Below are positions 42,483-51,704 of a stretch of 64,000 nt of DNA, one piece after another; positions within the stretch are counted from its first letter, which is position 1; each line of letters begins with the position of its first letter. The position numbers and the translations under genes were made by a program. A model generated the notes under the pieces. The model had not been told where the DNA came from, ran no database searches, and saw only the letters and a program-made list of their open reading frames with translations. The stretch covers positions 1,178,001-1,242,000 of the forward strand of contig NZ_CP108081.1 in assembly GCF_036182465.1 (NCBI RefSeq). The letters run 5' to 3'. The stretch comes from Streptomyces sp. NBC_00258. GTDB taxonomy: Bacteria > Actinomycetota > Actinomycetes > Streptomycetales > Streptomycetaceae.

Positions 42483-43700
42483 ATGCCGCGACCGCCGCTC
42501 CGCCGTGCCACCGTGACCGCCGTCTGCGCGGGCCTGCTCTGGACCGCCGTTCCCGCGCACGCCGGGACCACTCATCCCGCACGGCCCCACCCCGTCTCGT
42601 ACTCCCGGTGGGCCGACCGCGCTACAGACGCCTACGACGCCCTGCAGACCCACCTGTACGAAGGCTCGGACCAGCACGGTCTGTATCTGGAGCACACGCC
42701 GCGGCAGGCGGCCGACCCGGCTCACTCCTACCTCTGGCCGTTCCGCGAGGCCGCCGCGGCGGCCGTCGACATGCAGGAACTCCCGCGCACCGGGCGGGAC
42801 TTCCGCCCCGACGCGGCGGAGCGTTTCGACACGGTCGAGCTGTACCACGCCTCCGGCGACCGGCCGGGCTACCAGTCGTACCTGCCTGCCCCACTGGGTT
42901 CGGGCGGCGACGTGTACTACGACGACAACGCCGTGGTCGCCCTCAGCCAGCTCGACCAGTACGAGGCCACCGGCGACAGGAGACTCCTGGCACGGGCCGA
43001 GAACGTCGTGCCCGTCGTCACCCGTGCCTGGGACGGCGACAGCACGAAGCCCTGCCCGGGCGGTATGGACTGGGTCGACTCCCCCAACAACAACATCCGG
43101 GCCACCAACGTCACCGCCCTCTCGGCACAGCTCGCCGCCCGCCTCTACGAGCACACCCGCAAACCCGCCTATCGCGAGAAGGCCGAACAGTGGTACGGCT
43201 GGGTGTACTCGTGCATGCGCAAGGCTCCGGGACTGTACGTGAACGACCGCGGCGACGACGGCAGCACCAATGAGACCCTGTGGACGTACAACTCAGGCGC
43301 CATGATCGGCACAGCCACCGCCCTCTACCGCGGAACCGGCCGTGCCGACTATCTGGCCAAAGCCGTTGCTGACGCCGACGCCTCGCTGGCGTACTGGGCT
43401 CAGGGCACCCGCCTGCACGACCAGCCGGCCATCTTCAACGCCTTCTACTTCAAGGACCTGCTCGACCTGGACGCCGTCCGCCCCAACTCCGCATACCGGC
43501 GGGCCATGAGCGGGTACGCGAACAGCACGTACGAGACCAACCGGGACGCCGCCACCGGGCTGTTCCGCTTCCAGCCGTCGAACGGCGGCGACTACGACCC
43601 GCAGGCACCGGCCGCGACCCTCAACCAGTCGGCCATGGTGCAGATCTTCGCCACCCTGGCCCACGGCATCCGGCGCGACCTCCACGACGGGCCGAAGTAG
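42483..43700 (+). CDS. Secreted GH76 alpha-1,6-mannanase
   Basis: A 405-residue exported glycoside hydrolase family 76 protein. Residues 1-27 are a Sec signal peptide ending AHA-G. The (alpha/alpha)6-barrel contains YYDDNAVVALSQL, the pattern that includes the paired catalytic aspartates of GH76 (DDN segment), and GMDWVDSPNNNIRATNVT further on. GH76 enzymes cut the alpha-1,6-linked backbone of yeast and fungal mannan or actinobacterial lipomannan-type polymers. ATG at 42483 follows AAGGGTG. It stands between the importer and the mannosidase genes. Confidence 0.9.
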   Translation: MPRPPLRRATVTAVCAGLLWTAVPAHAGTTHPARPHPVSYSRWADRATDAYDALQTHLYEGSDQHGLYLEHTPRQAADPAHSYLWPFREAAAAAVDMQELPRTGRDFRPDAAERFDTVELYHASGDRPGYQSYLPAPLGSGGDVYYDDNAVVALSQLDQYEATGDRRLLARAENVVPVVTRAWDGDSTKPCPGGMDWVDSPNNNIRATNVTALSAQLAARLYEHTRKPAYREKAEQWYGWVYSCMRKAPGLYVNDRGDDGSTNETLWTYNSGAMIGTATALYRGTGRADYLAKAVADADASLAYWAQGTRLHDQPAIFNAFYFKDLLDLDAVRPNSAYRRAMSGYANSTYETNRDAATGLFRFQPSNGGDYDPQAPAATLNQSAMVQIFATLAHGIRRDLHDGPK

Positions 43701-43773
43701 GGCCACCGCTCACACCGTGACAAGCCGTCCGGGCCACCACCACCCACCCCGACTCGAAGGACGATCACGCACC

Positions 43774-46700
43774 ATGTCCAAGCAACCGCTGACCCGGCCG
43801 TCCTGGTGGGACTCCGACATCGCACGCGGCATCCTGCGCGACCGCATGGTCACCACCACCGTCGGCATGGGTGACCTGCAAGTGCACCTGTCAGGTGAAC
43901 CCCTGCTGCGTCACGACGGCTCCGGCGGACTGCTCCAGTCCATCCGGCTGCGGCTGCAGCGCAACGGCGTGGCTGCCGAAACCGAGGCACCGCACATCAC
44001 GAGGGTCCGGGTCACCACCGGTGGCGGCACACCCGTCCGCAGCGAAATCCTGTCCGGCCCCGGGACGGACACCCGCGTCCTGGTGCCGGAGGTGAGCGCG
44101 CCCATACCCCTGCGGATCGAACTCCCCGACCTGCAAGAAGGCACCTGGCTCGACTTCGAGGCCCGCCCGCAGCGCCACTGGACGCTGCACCTGGTGCAGC
44201 ACTCCCACCTGGACATCGGCTACACCGACCCCCAGGGGCAGGTCATGGCCGAGTCCCGCGCCTACCTCGACTCGCTGCTGGAACTGTGCCGGGACACCGA
44301 CGACTGGCCGGAACCCGCCCGGTTCCGCTGGGCCGTCGAAGGGTTCCACTCCTTCCAGAACTGGCAGGCCAACCGGCCGGCACGCCAGGTGGCGAACTTC
44401 CTCGACCGGGTGCGCGAGGGACGCGTCGAGCTCACAGCGATGCCGTTCAACCTCCACACGGAGACGTGCTCCACGGACGAACTGCACGAACTGATCCGCC
44501 CGGTCACGGAGTTGCGTGACCGCCACGGCATCGACATCACCACGGCCATGCAGACCGACGTGCCCGGCCAGGTGGTCGGCCTGCCCGACGTCCTGGCGGA
44601 CAACGGCATCCGCTACCTGTCCGTGGCGCACAACTGGGCCGGGCGCGCCGTCCCGCACCTCGTCGGTGGGGAACACCTGCCACGGCTGTTCCGCTGGCAG
44701 GCACCCAGCGGGAACAACGTCCTGGTGTGGCGTACGGACACACCGCACGGCCTGGCATACATGGAGGGCTCGATCCTCGGTTTTGACGAGTCCTACGACC
44801 AGATCGACGACCTGCTGCCCGCCTACCTGGCCGCACTGGCCAAGTTCCCCTATCCGCACGAGGGGCGCGGGATTCCCGGCTTCCCCATCCTCGACCACGC
44901 CGCCACCGCCGACCCCTACCCGTGGGACGTCCTGCACCTGCGCGTGCTAGGCAAGTTCGCGGACAACGGCCCGCCGCGCCGGATCATCGCCGACACGGTG
45001 CGCCGCTGGAACGAGCAGTGGGCCTACCCGCAGCTGCGCTCCTCCCGCAACCAGGACTTCTTCGAGGATGCCGAGCAGCGCGTCGGGGACCGCCTGGAGA
45101 CCTACCGTGGCGACTGGAGCGACTGGTGGGTCGACGGGGTCGGCGCCGGCGCCGTCCCGCTCGCTGCCACGCGCCGCGGCCAGGCGGCCCTCGCCGAAGC
45201 GCAGACCGTGGCCGGGTACGCCCACCTGATGGGCGTACCCGGCAGCACGGCGGTCACAGCGATCGCACCCGCCGTCTACCAAGCGGCTTCGCTGTTCAAC
45301 GAACACACCTGGGGTGCCGGCGACCCCTGGACCCATGGCGATCACGGCCACGGATCCGGCGAGAAGCAGTGGCACTGGAAGTACTCCCAGGCCATGCGCG
45401 CTCACGACGACGCCGAGACGCTCCTGGACGCCGCCTCCGCGCTGCTCGGGGAAGCGTTCGCCGCAGCCGCCGACGCAGTGGCATCCTTCCACATCGTCAA
45501 CACCTGCAACTGGCCGCGCACGGAGACGGCACGACTGTTCCTGCCGGAAAGCACGGTCGCGCTGGGCGACGCCGTGCAGGTCCTGGATGCTCGCACCGGC
45601 ACGCCCCTGCCCTTCACGGAGAAGGCTCAGAGCAACGACCGCCACCGTGCGGCCGGCCGGTTCCTGCACGTGCCCGTCACGGACGTACCGGCCTGCGGCT
45701 CGCTGCGCCTGGACATCGTCCCCGGCACCACCCCTCCCCCGCAGGACAGCGACCGGGTGATCACGTCCACGGACCCGACCGTCCTGGAGAACGACCACCT
45801 GCGGGTCACCGTCGACCTGCGCAAAGCGTGCATCGGTTCCGTCGTCGACAAGCGCACCGGACGCGAACTGGTCCGGCAGGATGCCGTCATCGGCTTCAAC
45901 GGCTACGTGTACGACGAGTACGCCACCGCCGGCGCGTTCAACCACCAGTCCAGCAAGACCGTCGCCGACGACTCGATGCACCTGCTCGCCTCGCGCCGCA
46001 CCGCACCACCGGCGGCCCTCGTCGACCGCACCACGGACGCCACCGGCCACACCCTCGTCTACGAGTGCGCCCCGGCCGGAACCCGCCGGCTCCGGGTCAA
46101 GGTGCACCTCCCGCACGACGCGGCCCGCGTCGACGTGGAGAACCGCATCGACAAAACCGCGACGCTCACCAAGGAGAGTGCCTTCTTCGCCTTCCCGTTC
46201 GCCCTGGACAACCCCGTGGTGCACACGGAGGCCACAGGCGGCGTCCTCGGCACCGACCGGGAGACCGTGCCGGGATCTGCCACCCACATGCGGGCGATCC
46301 GGCGCTGGATCAGCCTGAGTGACGACACCCATCACGCCGCGCTGGCGACGGCCGACGCTCCTCTCGTCCAGCTCGGCGGAATCGTGATTCCCTACGCGCC
46401 CTACCCGCAGTCGCTTCCGCAGGAGGAGCCGGGCACCGTGTTCTCCTGGGTGCACAACAACATCTGGGACACGAACTTCCCCGCCCAGCAGGCGTTCCAC
46501 CACACGTTCCGCTACAGCATCGCCGTCACGGAGGCCGACGAGAACGCCGCAGGGCTCGGCGATCAGCTGGCGGCGCGCACCGCCGCCGTCACCAGCCATC
46601 CGCTGGTGCCAGTCCGCGCCCGCGCCGAAACCCGGGCCGAACTACCGGCACAGACACGGTTCCTGACCGTGGACCACCCCCAGGTACGGCTCGTGGGCCT

Positions 46701-46929
46701 GACCGTCCCGAGCGAGGGACAGCTCATGATCCGCCTGCAGTCCCTGGCGGACGTCCCGGTCACCTGCCGCATCAGCACTCCGCTCGTCGTCGGCACGGCG
46801 TTCCGTACCAACTACCTCGGTCTGACACCGCATGAAATCGGTTTGGAACCGGAGGGCACCGTCCCGGTCACCGTGCCGGCACTGGGCACGGTGGCGGTCG
46901 TCCTCCACCTGGACTCGTCCGAGGGATGA
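43774..46929 (+). CDS. GH38 alpha-mannosidase
   Basis: A 1051-residue retaining alpha-mannosidase. The zinc ligands lie in HSHLDIGYTDPQ (His145 and Asp147), the catalytic nucleophile is Asp262 in MQTDVPGQ, and a further active-site stretch is the histidine-rich TWGAGDPWTHGDHGHGSG. The remainder forms the all-beta C-terminal domains usual for GH38. No signal peptide, so it works inside the cell on imported oligosaccharides, releasing mannose for the ROK kinase. ATG at 43774 (MSKQPL) is chosen because the upstream in-frame part lacks family match. Last gene of the plus arm, ended by a hairpin. Confidence 0.93.
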   Translation: MSKQPLTRPSWWDSDIARGILRDRMVTTTVGMGDLQVHLSGEPLLRHDGSGGLLQSIRLRLQRNGVAAETEAPHITRVRVTTGGGTPVRSEILSGPGTDTRVLVPEVSAPIPLRIELPDLQEGTWLDFEARPQRHWTLHLVQHSHLDIGYTDPQGQVMAESRAYLDSLLELCRDTDDWPEPARFRWAVEGFHSFQNWQANRPARQVANFLDRVREGRVELTAMPFNLHTETCSTDELHELIRPVTELRDRHGIDITTAMQTDVPGQVVGLPDVLADNGIRYLSVAHNWAGRAVPHLVGGEHLPRLFRWQAPSGNNVLVWRTDTPHGLAYMEGSILGFDESYDQIDDLLPAYLAALAKFPYPHEGRGIPGFPILDHAATADPYPWDVLHLRVLGKFADNGPPRRIIADTVRRWNEQWAYPQLRSSRNQDFFEDAEQRVGDRLETYRGDWSDWWVDGVGAGAVPLAATRRGQAALAEAQTVAGYAHLMGVPGSTAVTAIAPAVYQAASLFNEHTWGAGDPWTHGDHGHGSGEKQWHWKYSQAMRAHDDAETLLDAASALLGEAFAAAADAVASFHIVNTCNWPRTETARLFLPESTVALGDAVQVLDARTGTPLPFTEKAQSNDRHRAAGRFLHVPVTDVPACGSLRLDIVPGTTPPPQDSDRVITSTDPTVLENDHLRVTVDLRKACIGSVVDKRTGRELVRQDAVIGFNGYVYDEYATAGAFNHQSSKTVADDSMHLLASRRTAPPAALVDRTTDATGHTLVYECAPAGTRRLRVKVHLPHDAARVDVENRIDKTATLTKESAFFAFPFALDNPVVHTEATGGVLGTDRETVPGSATHMRAIRRWISLSDDTHHAALATADAPLVQLGGIVIPYAPYPQSLPQEEPGTVFSWVHNNIWDTNFPAQQAFHHTFRYSIAVTEADENAAGLGDQLAARTAAVTSHPLVPVRARAETRAELPAQTRFLTVDHPQVRLVGLTVPSEGQLMIRLQSLADVPVTCRISTPLVVGTAFRTNYLGLTPHEIGLEPEGTVPVTVPALGTVAVVLHLDSSEG

Positions 46930-46998
46930 CTCGGTAGGAGTGGCGACCATGGAGGGTTCGGTGTCGTGGCATTGGCCCTCGAAGGATCCGGCGGCAGG

Positions 46999-47037
46999 CT
47001 CGGAGCGCTGCGTCGGCGGGCCGCGGAGCGCTCCGAG
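46999..47037. terminator. Bidirectional terminator, mannosidase/polyester hydrolase
   Basis: Perfect 11-bp arms CTCGGAGCGCT (46999-47009) and AGCGCTCCGAG (47027-47037) with a 17-nt G/C-rich loop, between two convergent genes. Confidence 0.7.
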
Positions 47038-47045
47038 CGGGATGG

Positions 47046-48377
47046 TCAGAACGAGCAGGTGTCCATCCAGCGCGTGACCAGGGATGGATTGTTCTTGTCC
47101 GGGTCACGTACGGGACCGCACAGGAACGGGCTGAAGCGGGTGTCGGCACGCAGCCAGAGACTGAGGAACGACACAATCCACTTGCCCTGCTTGGCCTTGT
47201 TGCCGGAGCCCGTCATCGGGCACAGGTGGTCGCCCGGAACCTCGACGTAGAGCTTCTCTGCCTGGGACATGGAGTTGTACCAGGGCACCGCATAGGTGTT
47301 GCCGTGGGCGACGGAGTCGCTTTGACAGGTCAGGAAGAACGTGGGCTCGGTGACCCCGGAGAAGTTCGCGTTCGGGTGGTACGGGGCCGTGGGCACGCCA
47401 GCCCGGAAGCGCGCGTCGTCCCGGAGAGCCGCCATGACACCACCGCCGCCCATCGAGTGACCGACCGCGCCGAGCGTACCGTTGACCTTCCCGGACAGCG
47501 GGTTGCCAGCTGTGTTGCCGAGCGCGATCAGCTGGGTGCCTGCCGCGGTGATCTGCCGGCCGCGTGATTCGGGATCGTCGGTGAGCGTGTTGGTTCCGAC
47601 GTTGACGACGACGAAGCCCCAGGAGGCGAGGCGGGGTGCGAGCCACTGCAGGTTCTGCTGTGTGCCCTGATAGCCGGGCATCAGTACGACACCCGGGTAC
47701 GAGCCGCTGTTGGTGGGATACGTGACCGTGCCTGAGCCGTATCCGCTCGGGCCGGGAACGGTGTAAGTGGCGGTGGTCAGCGGCCCGTTGGCGGCCTCCA
47801 GGGAAGTGGCCGTCGGGTCCGGGACGCCGTTGCCCGGAGGAGTGCCGCCCCCTGAGCCGTACACCTGGAACTCCCACAGCGAGTAGCCGTAGGCGGTGCC
47901 GCGCTGCGTGCCCAGCAGGCGGACGTACCGGCCGTTGCCGTTCACGTCGAGGGTCTGCACGCCGCCGGCGCCGGTCGTGGTCGAGTAGATGGTGGTCCAG
48001 GCGGTGCCGTTGGTGGAGGTCTGGATCTGGAACGTTCGGGCGTACGCGGCCTCCCAGCGCAGCACGACCTGGCTGATGGTGGCAGCGGCGCCCAGATCGA
48101 CGCTCAGCCACTGCGGGTCACTGAACGCGCTCCCCCAGCGCGTCCCGGTGTTGCCGTCGACGGCCGCCGAGGCGGGAGTGGACGTGTTCTCGGTGGACGA
48201 GGAGGTCGCGGGTTTGCCCTGGGACAGCAGGTCTGCGGCGGCCGCCGGCGGGGCGGCGGCCGTCAGCAGAGTCAGCGTCAGGCCGATGGTGGTTGCCAGG
48301 GAGATCAATGCCGTCATGGCACGGGGCCGGGTCCGTAACGGCGGGGCCGTGTGAGTGGAGCGACGGGATGGACGCAT
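47046..48377 (-). CDS. Secreted polyester hydrolase-like enzyme with discoidin/CBM domain
   Basis: A 443-residue exported protein. Residues 1-48 are a signal peptide ending APPAAAA. Residues 50-173 form an F5/8 type C (CBM32-like) domain (NTGTRWGSAFSDPQWLSVDL, then YSLWEFQVYG). A glycine/proline linker leads to an alpha/beta hydrolase (about 195-443) of the cutinase/PET-hydrolase group: oxyanion tyrosine in MPGYQG, Ser308 in GHSMGGGG, Asp354 in TCQSDS, His384 in PGDHLCP. Cys351 and Cys386 flank the catalytic Asp and His, and Cys420/Cys441 lie at the C-terminus, the two-disulfide pattern of Ideonella PETase. GGAGGT lies just before the ATG. Confidence 0.88.
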   Translation of the reverse strand: MRPSRRSTHTAPPLRTRPRAMTALISLATTIGLTLTLLTAAAPPAAAADLLSQGKPATSSSTENTSTPASAAVDGNTGTRWGSAFSDPQWLSVDLGAAATISQVVLRWEAAYARTFQIQTSTNGTAWTTIYSTTTGAGGVQTLDVNGNGRYVRLLGTQRGTAYGYSLWEFQVYGSGGGTPPGNGVPDPTATSLEAANGPLTTATYTVPGPSGYGSGTVTYPTNSGSYPGVVLMPGYQGTQQNLQWLAPRLASWGFVVVNVGTNTLTDDPESRGRQITAAGTQLIALGNTAGNPLSGKVNGTLGAVGHSMGGGGVMAALRDDARFRAGVPTAPYHPNANFSGVTEPTFFLTCQSDSVAHGNTYAVPWYNSMSQAEKLYVEVPGDHLCPMTGSGNKAKQGKWIVSFLSLWLRADTRFSPFLCGPVRDPDKNNPSLVTRWMDTCSF

Positions 48378-48512
48378 TGCTTTACCTCCGGATTGTGGTG
48401 AGAGCGCGGTTACCGGACAGCGGGGTGCGCCGGTGCTGTGAGAGCTGGCGATTGGCCGGTGGCTGATCTCTCCCCGTGCGGAAGAAGGAGAAAGGGGAGC
48501 TGCGTGCGGCGG

Positions 48513-49901
48513 CTACCGGGACTGTTCGAAGAGCCAGTCGATGACCACGTCGTTCTCATAGGTCTGGGCCCATGCGAGGTGTGGGTTCACCGGTGTCGTG
48601 CCGGACGTGTAGCTGGTGAACAGGACGTGGCTGCGCGTGGCCTTGGCTTGCCGTAGGAGCTCCCGGGACCTGGCCTCGAACTGCGCCTTCGGCAGGTCGT
48701 TCGCCCACTCCCCCCGGCTGACCCGGGCACCGGCGGTCTCCAGCGCGTTCATCAGTGTCCAGGTGCCGGGCTTGCCGAACCGGCCCTCCCGGTAGGGGAC
48801 GACCGGGTCGTCGACGGAGTGGTCGGCCCAGATCGGGATGTGCGTGATCCTGTCCATGGTGGCCGAGTCGCCCCAGCCGGCCGTGGGCAGGGCGGCCGCG
48901 AACACGTCGGGTCGCTTCGCCAGCAGGCTGTAGATACCGCGCCCGCCCGAGGACAGGCCGACGAGATAGAGCCGGGCCGTGTCCACGTTACGGGCGTTCT
49001 CGCTCACAAAGGTGTCGATGAGTTCGATCAGAGCGGCCTGGACCTTGGCATCGGTCCAGTCCGTGCCGTCGGGTCCGTCCATGGGACGGGGCAGGGGAAT
49101 CTGGGGAGAGAGGACGAACGCGGGGTCGCGGCGCTGTCGTTCCGGTTTGGCGAAGGCGACCGCGACCCGGTTGGAGGTGAGCTGGGTCATGTTGTTGTCC
49201 GCGACTTCACCACCGCCGTGCAGGGTGACGACGAGCGGGTACCGCGTGCGGGTCCGCGGGTTCCGTACGAATCCCTCGGGCCTGTACAGCCGGAAGTCCA
49301 GTTCGAAGCCGGTGGAGTCGGTGAAGGAACCCGCGGCGAAGTCGTCGACCACGGGAGTGGTGACGTTGTCGTTCCGGACCGCGAACGGACCAGCCCTGAG
49401 CACTGGTTCGCCTTCCGGGGTGTGCACGTCCGCCATCTGTCTGACGGAGTACGCACGGTCCAGCGGAAGGGGGTCGATGCCCGCGGCCCGCGCGTTGGAG
49501 TCGTTCGGGTCGAGCTCGATGATCAGTCGGTCCCCCGGCCGTCCTGGGCGGGACCGGTCGTCCACTTCGGCGGTGGTGCTGGAGTAGACCCGGGTCACCG
49601 TACGAGCCGCTGTCTGCCCGCCCACGGTGGCCTTCACCTGGAAGGCCGAGGGCGGTATCTCCCCGCCACGTAGGTCGATGCGGTGCGAGTACTGGAGGGC
49701 GACGGCTGTCACCAGCCAGTTGTTCCTCGGCGTCACCCGCGTGACGAGGTCCGTTCGCAGGACCGGATTACGCCCCCCGGCCGCCTGTTGTCCCTCGGAT
49801 GTGCCTGTGCCGGCGGCCGCGGCGGTTGCCGTAGTCACGGCCGGCGCCGCTGCCGCGCCTGCGGTGACTGCGAGCGCCCTACGTCTGGTGATCCGTCTCA
49901 T
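48513..49901 (-). CDS. Secreted esterase with N-terminal Ig-like domain
   Basis: A 462-residue exported protein with a twin-arginine-like start (RRITRRRALAVTAG) and alanine-rich cleavage region. Residues about 45-180 match the Ig-like domain found before esterase EstA-type enzymes (TAVALQYSHRIDL, RLIIELDPND). The catalytic alpha/beta hydrolase follows, with VVTLHGGGE, nucleophile elbow GLSSGGRG, and IWADHSVDDPVVP carrying the likely Asp and following residues; the late NPHLAWAQ holds the probable His. It resembles PHB-depolymerase/feruloyl-esterase-like secreted esterases. Same strand as the polyester hydrolase gene, 135 bp upstream of it. Confidence 0.85.
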   Translation of the reverse strand: MRRITRRRALAVTAGAAAAPAVTTATAAAAGTGTSEGQQAAGGRNPVLRTDLVTRVTPRNNWLVTAVALQYSHRIDLRGGEIPPSAFQVKATVGGQTAARTVTRVYSSTTAEVDDRSRPGRPGDRLIIELDPNDSNARAAGIDPLPLDRAYSVRQMADVHTPEGEPVLRAGPFAVRNDNVTTPVVDDFAAGSFTDSTGFELDFRLYRPEGFVRNPRTRTRYPLVVTLHGGGEVADNNMTQLTSNRVAVAFAKPERQRRDPAFVLSPQIPLPRPMDGPDGTDWTDAKVQAALIELIDTFVSENARNVDTARLYLVGLSSGGRGIYSLLAKRPDVFAAALPTAGWGDSATMDRITHIPIWADHSVDDPVVPYREGRFGKPGTWTLMNALETAGARVSRGEWANDLPKAQFEARSRELLRQAKATRSHVLFTSYTSGTTPVNPHLAWAQTYENDVVIDWLFEQSR

Positions 49902-50088
49902 GTGCGTCCTCGTCTCGGTCCTGTGGGGAACTGGGTCGCGCGGATCTGGTGCCTGTTGTGAGTGGAGGCGGTCGCCCTGCTCCGGACTCCCGGGAACGGG
50001 CGGCGCGTTGGAGGTCTCAGCGGCACGTGCGGTGGCTGCCGGGAGTCCACGAACGGCGGGGGAAATGCGCTGGGACCCGGGTCGCCGG

Positions 50089-51522
50089 TCACAGGGAGAA
50101 CGCGCCGGTCAGCAGGGCGCCGACGGTCATGACCAGGGTGGTGGCGAAGGCCCAGCGGAAGATGAAGCGCTGGTGTTCGCCCAGCGACACGCCGCTCATG
50201 CCGACCAGGATGAACGTGGAGGCGGTGAGCGGACTGAGCGGGAACCCCGTGGTCATCTGGCCGAGAATGGCGGCCCGGGCGACCTCGGCCGGGTCCGTGC
50301 CGAAGCCGTGCGCGGTCTCGGCGAGTACGGGCAGGACGCCGAAGTAGTAGGCGTCCGGGGTGAAGACCAGGCTCAGCGGCATGGCAGTGACGGCCACCGC
50401 GACGGGCAGGTGGGATCCGAAGGAGTCGGGGACGACGGAGACGAGCGCCTCGGCCATCTCGTCGATCATCTTGGTGCCGGTGAGGATTCCCGTGAGGACG
50501 CCGGCCGCGAAGATCATCGTGGTGACCAGGACCACGCTCTTGGCGTGCTTGTCGAGCAGCGCCTGTTGCTGTTCCCATGTGGGGTGGTTGACCAGCACCG
50601 CGATCGCGAACCCGAGGACGAACAGCACCGGAAGGGGCATCACTTCCTGGATCAGGCAGACCAGGAGGGTGACGGTGAGCAGGAGGTTGAAGACGTTCAG
50701 CCAGGTCCGTGGCAACGGCGGGACCCGGACGGTGCCAGGCCCGTCCCCGGGAGCCCGGAGGGCCTGGCTCTCCCCGTCGGCCGTCGCGGGGGTGGCGTGC
50801 CGGCTCGGCTCAGGTTCGGTGGTCGCCGTGACCGTCGCAGCGGCGGCGGGTTCACGGTCGTCCCGCTCGTCCTTGCCCGCGTTCGGAGCCGGACCCTGCG
50901 GGGACAGCGCGGCGAGACGGTTGCGTTCCCGGCGGCCGAGCAGGTACGAGGCCACCAGCACCCAGACGACACCGAAGCCCATCGTGGGCAGCACGGGGTT
51001 GAAGACCTCGGAACTGTCCAGCTTCAGCGCCGCCATGGCACGTACGGTCGGACCACCCCAGGGAACCATGTTCATCACGCCCGCGCCCAGGCAGACCACT
51101 CCGGACAACACCAGGGGGTTCATGCCGAGCCTCTTGTAGACCGGCAGCAGTGCGGAGACGGTGATGAGGAAGGTGGAGGCGCCGTCGCCGTCCAGGGACA
51201 CGCACAGGGTGAGGACCGCCGTGGCGACGGTGATCCGCAACGGGTCGCCACGTGCCACGCGCAACAAGCCGCGGATCAGAGGGTCGAAGAGCCCGGCGTC
51301 CACCATCAGGCTGAAGTACAGGACCGCGAAGGCGATCATGATGCCGGTGGGGGCCACTTTGGACAGCCCACCGAGAATGAACTCGCCCAGATCGCCCGCG
51401 AAACCGCCGATGAGCGCGGCCAGCACCGGAAGCAGGATCAGAGCGACCAGTACCGAGGCGCGTTTGGTCATGGTGAGCAGCAGGAGGACGGCGATCGTGG
51501 CGAAGCCCAGGGCTGCCAGCAT
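50089..51522 (-). CDS. CitMHS family carboxylate transporter
   Basis: A protein of 477 residues with about twelve membrane segments and a long hydrophilic central loop (about residues 195-280) rich in Ala, Glu and Arg. The pair of matching halves, with PWGGPTVRAMAAL in the first and TGFPLSPLTASTFIL in the second, is typical of CitMHS metal-citrate:proton symporters. ATG at 51522 (MLAALGF) is preferred over the upstream ATG at 51642 because it places the first helix at the N-terminus. Divergent from the LysR gene, which with its operator at 51657 should control it. Substrate is likely citrate or a related di/tricarboxylate. Confidence 0.9.
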   Translation of the reverse strand: MLAALGFATIAVLLLLTMTKRASVLVALILLPVLAALIGGFAGDLGEFILGGLSKVAPTGIMIAFAVLYFSLMVDAGLFDPLIRGLLRVARGDPLRITVATAVLTLCVSLDGDGASTFLITVSALLPVYKRLGMNPLVLSGVVCLGAGVMNMVPWGGPTVRAMAALKLDSSEVFNPVLPTMGFGVVWVLVASYLLGRRERNRLAALSPQGPAPNAGKDERDDREPAAAATVTATTEPEPSRHATPATADGESQALRAPGDGPGTVRVPPLPRTWLNVFNLLLTVTLLVCLIQEVMPLPVLFVLGFAIAVLVNHPTWEQQQALLDKHAKSVVLVTTMIFAAGVLTGILTGTKMIDEMAEALVSVVPDSFGSHLPVAVAVTAMPLSLVFTPDAYYFGVLPVLAETAHGFGTDPAEVARAAILGQMTTGFPLSPLTASTFILVGMSGVSLGEHQRFIFRWAFATTLVMTVGALLTGAFSL

Positions 51523-51656
51523 GGCGGCGCTCGCTTTCTCGAGGACGGCCCTCGGCGGCGGTGGGCGGGACTGATTGAGGGAGGCAGGCCGAGGTGTTAC
51601 GCGAGAGTTTCGAAGCACCGGCGGATCGGTGTCCAGCATCAAACCGAGATCTGTTC

Positions 51657-51671
51657 ATGCGTTAAGCGCAT
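51657..51671. promoter_or_regulatory. LysR operator, citMHS/lysR spacer
   Basis: ATGCGTTAAGCGCAT, a 15-bp palindrome with arms ATGCG and CGCAT and central TTAAG, in the divergent spacer 34 bp before the LysR start. The same arms recur at 52658. Confidence 0.75.
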
Positions 51672-51704
51672 CAATTCCAGCGGGGCGCCCTATGCTCGTC
51701 GCCC

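Noticed and set aside
44947..46599. 550-codon minus-strand frame opposite the GH38 gene
   Set aside because: Antisense shadow; the plus strand encodes the mannosidase throughout.
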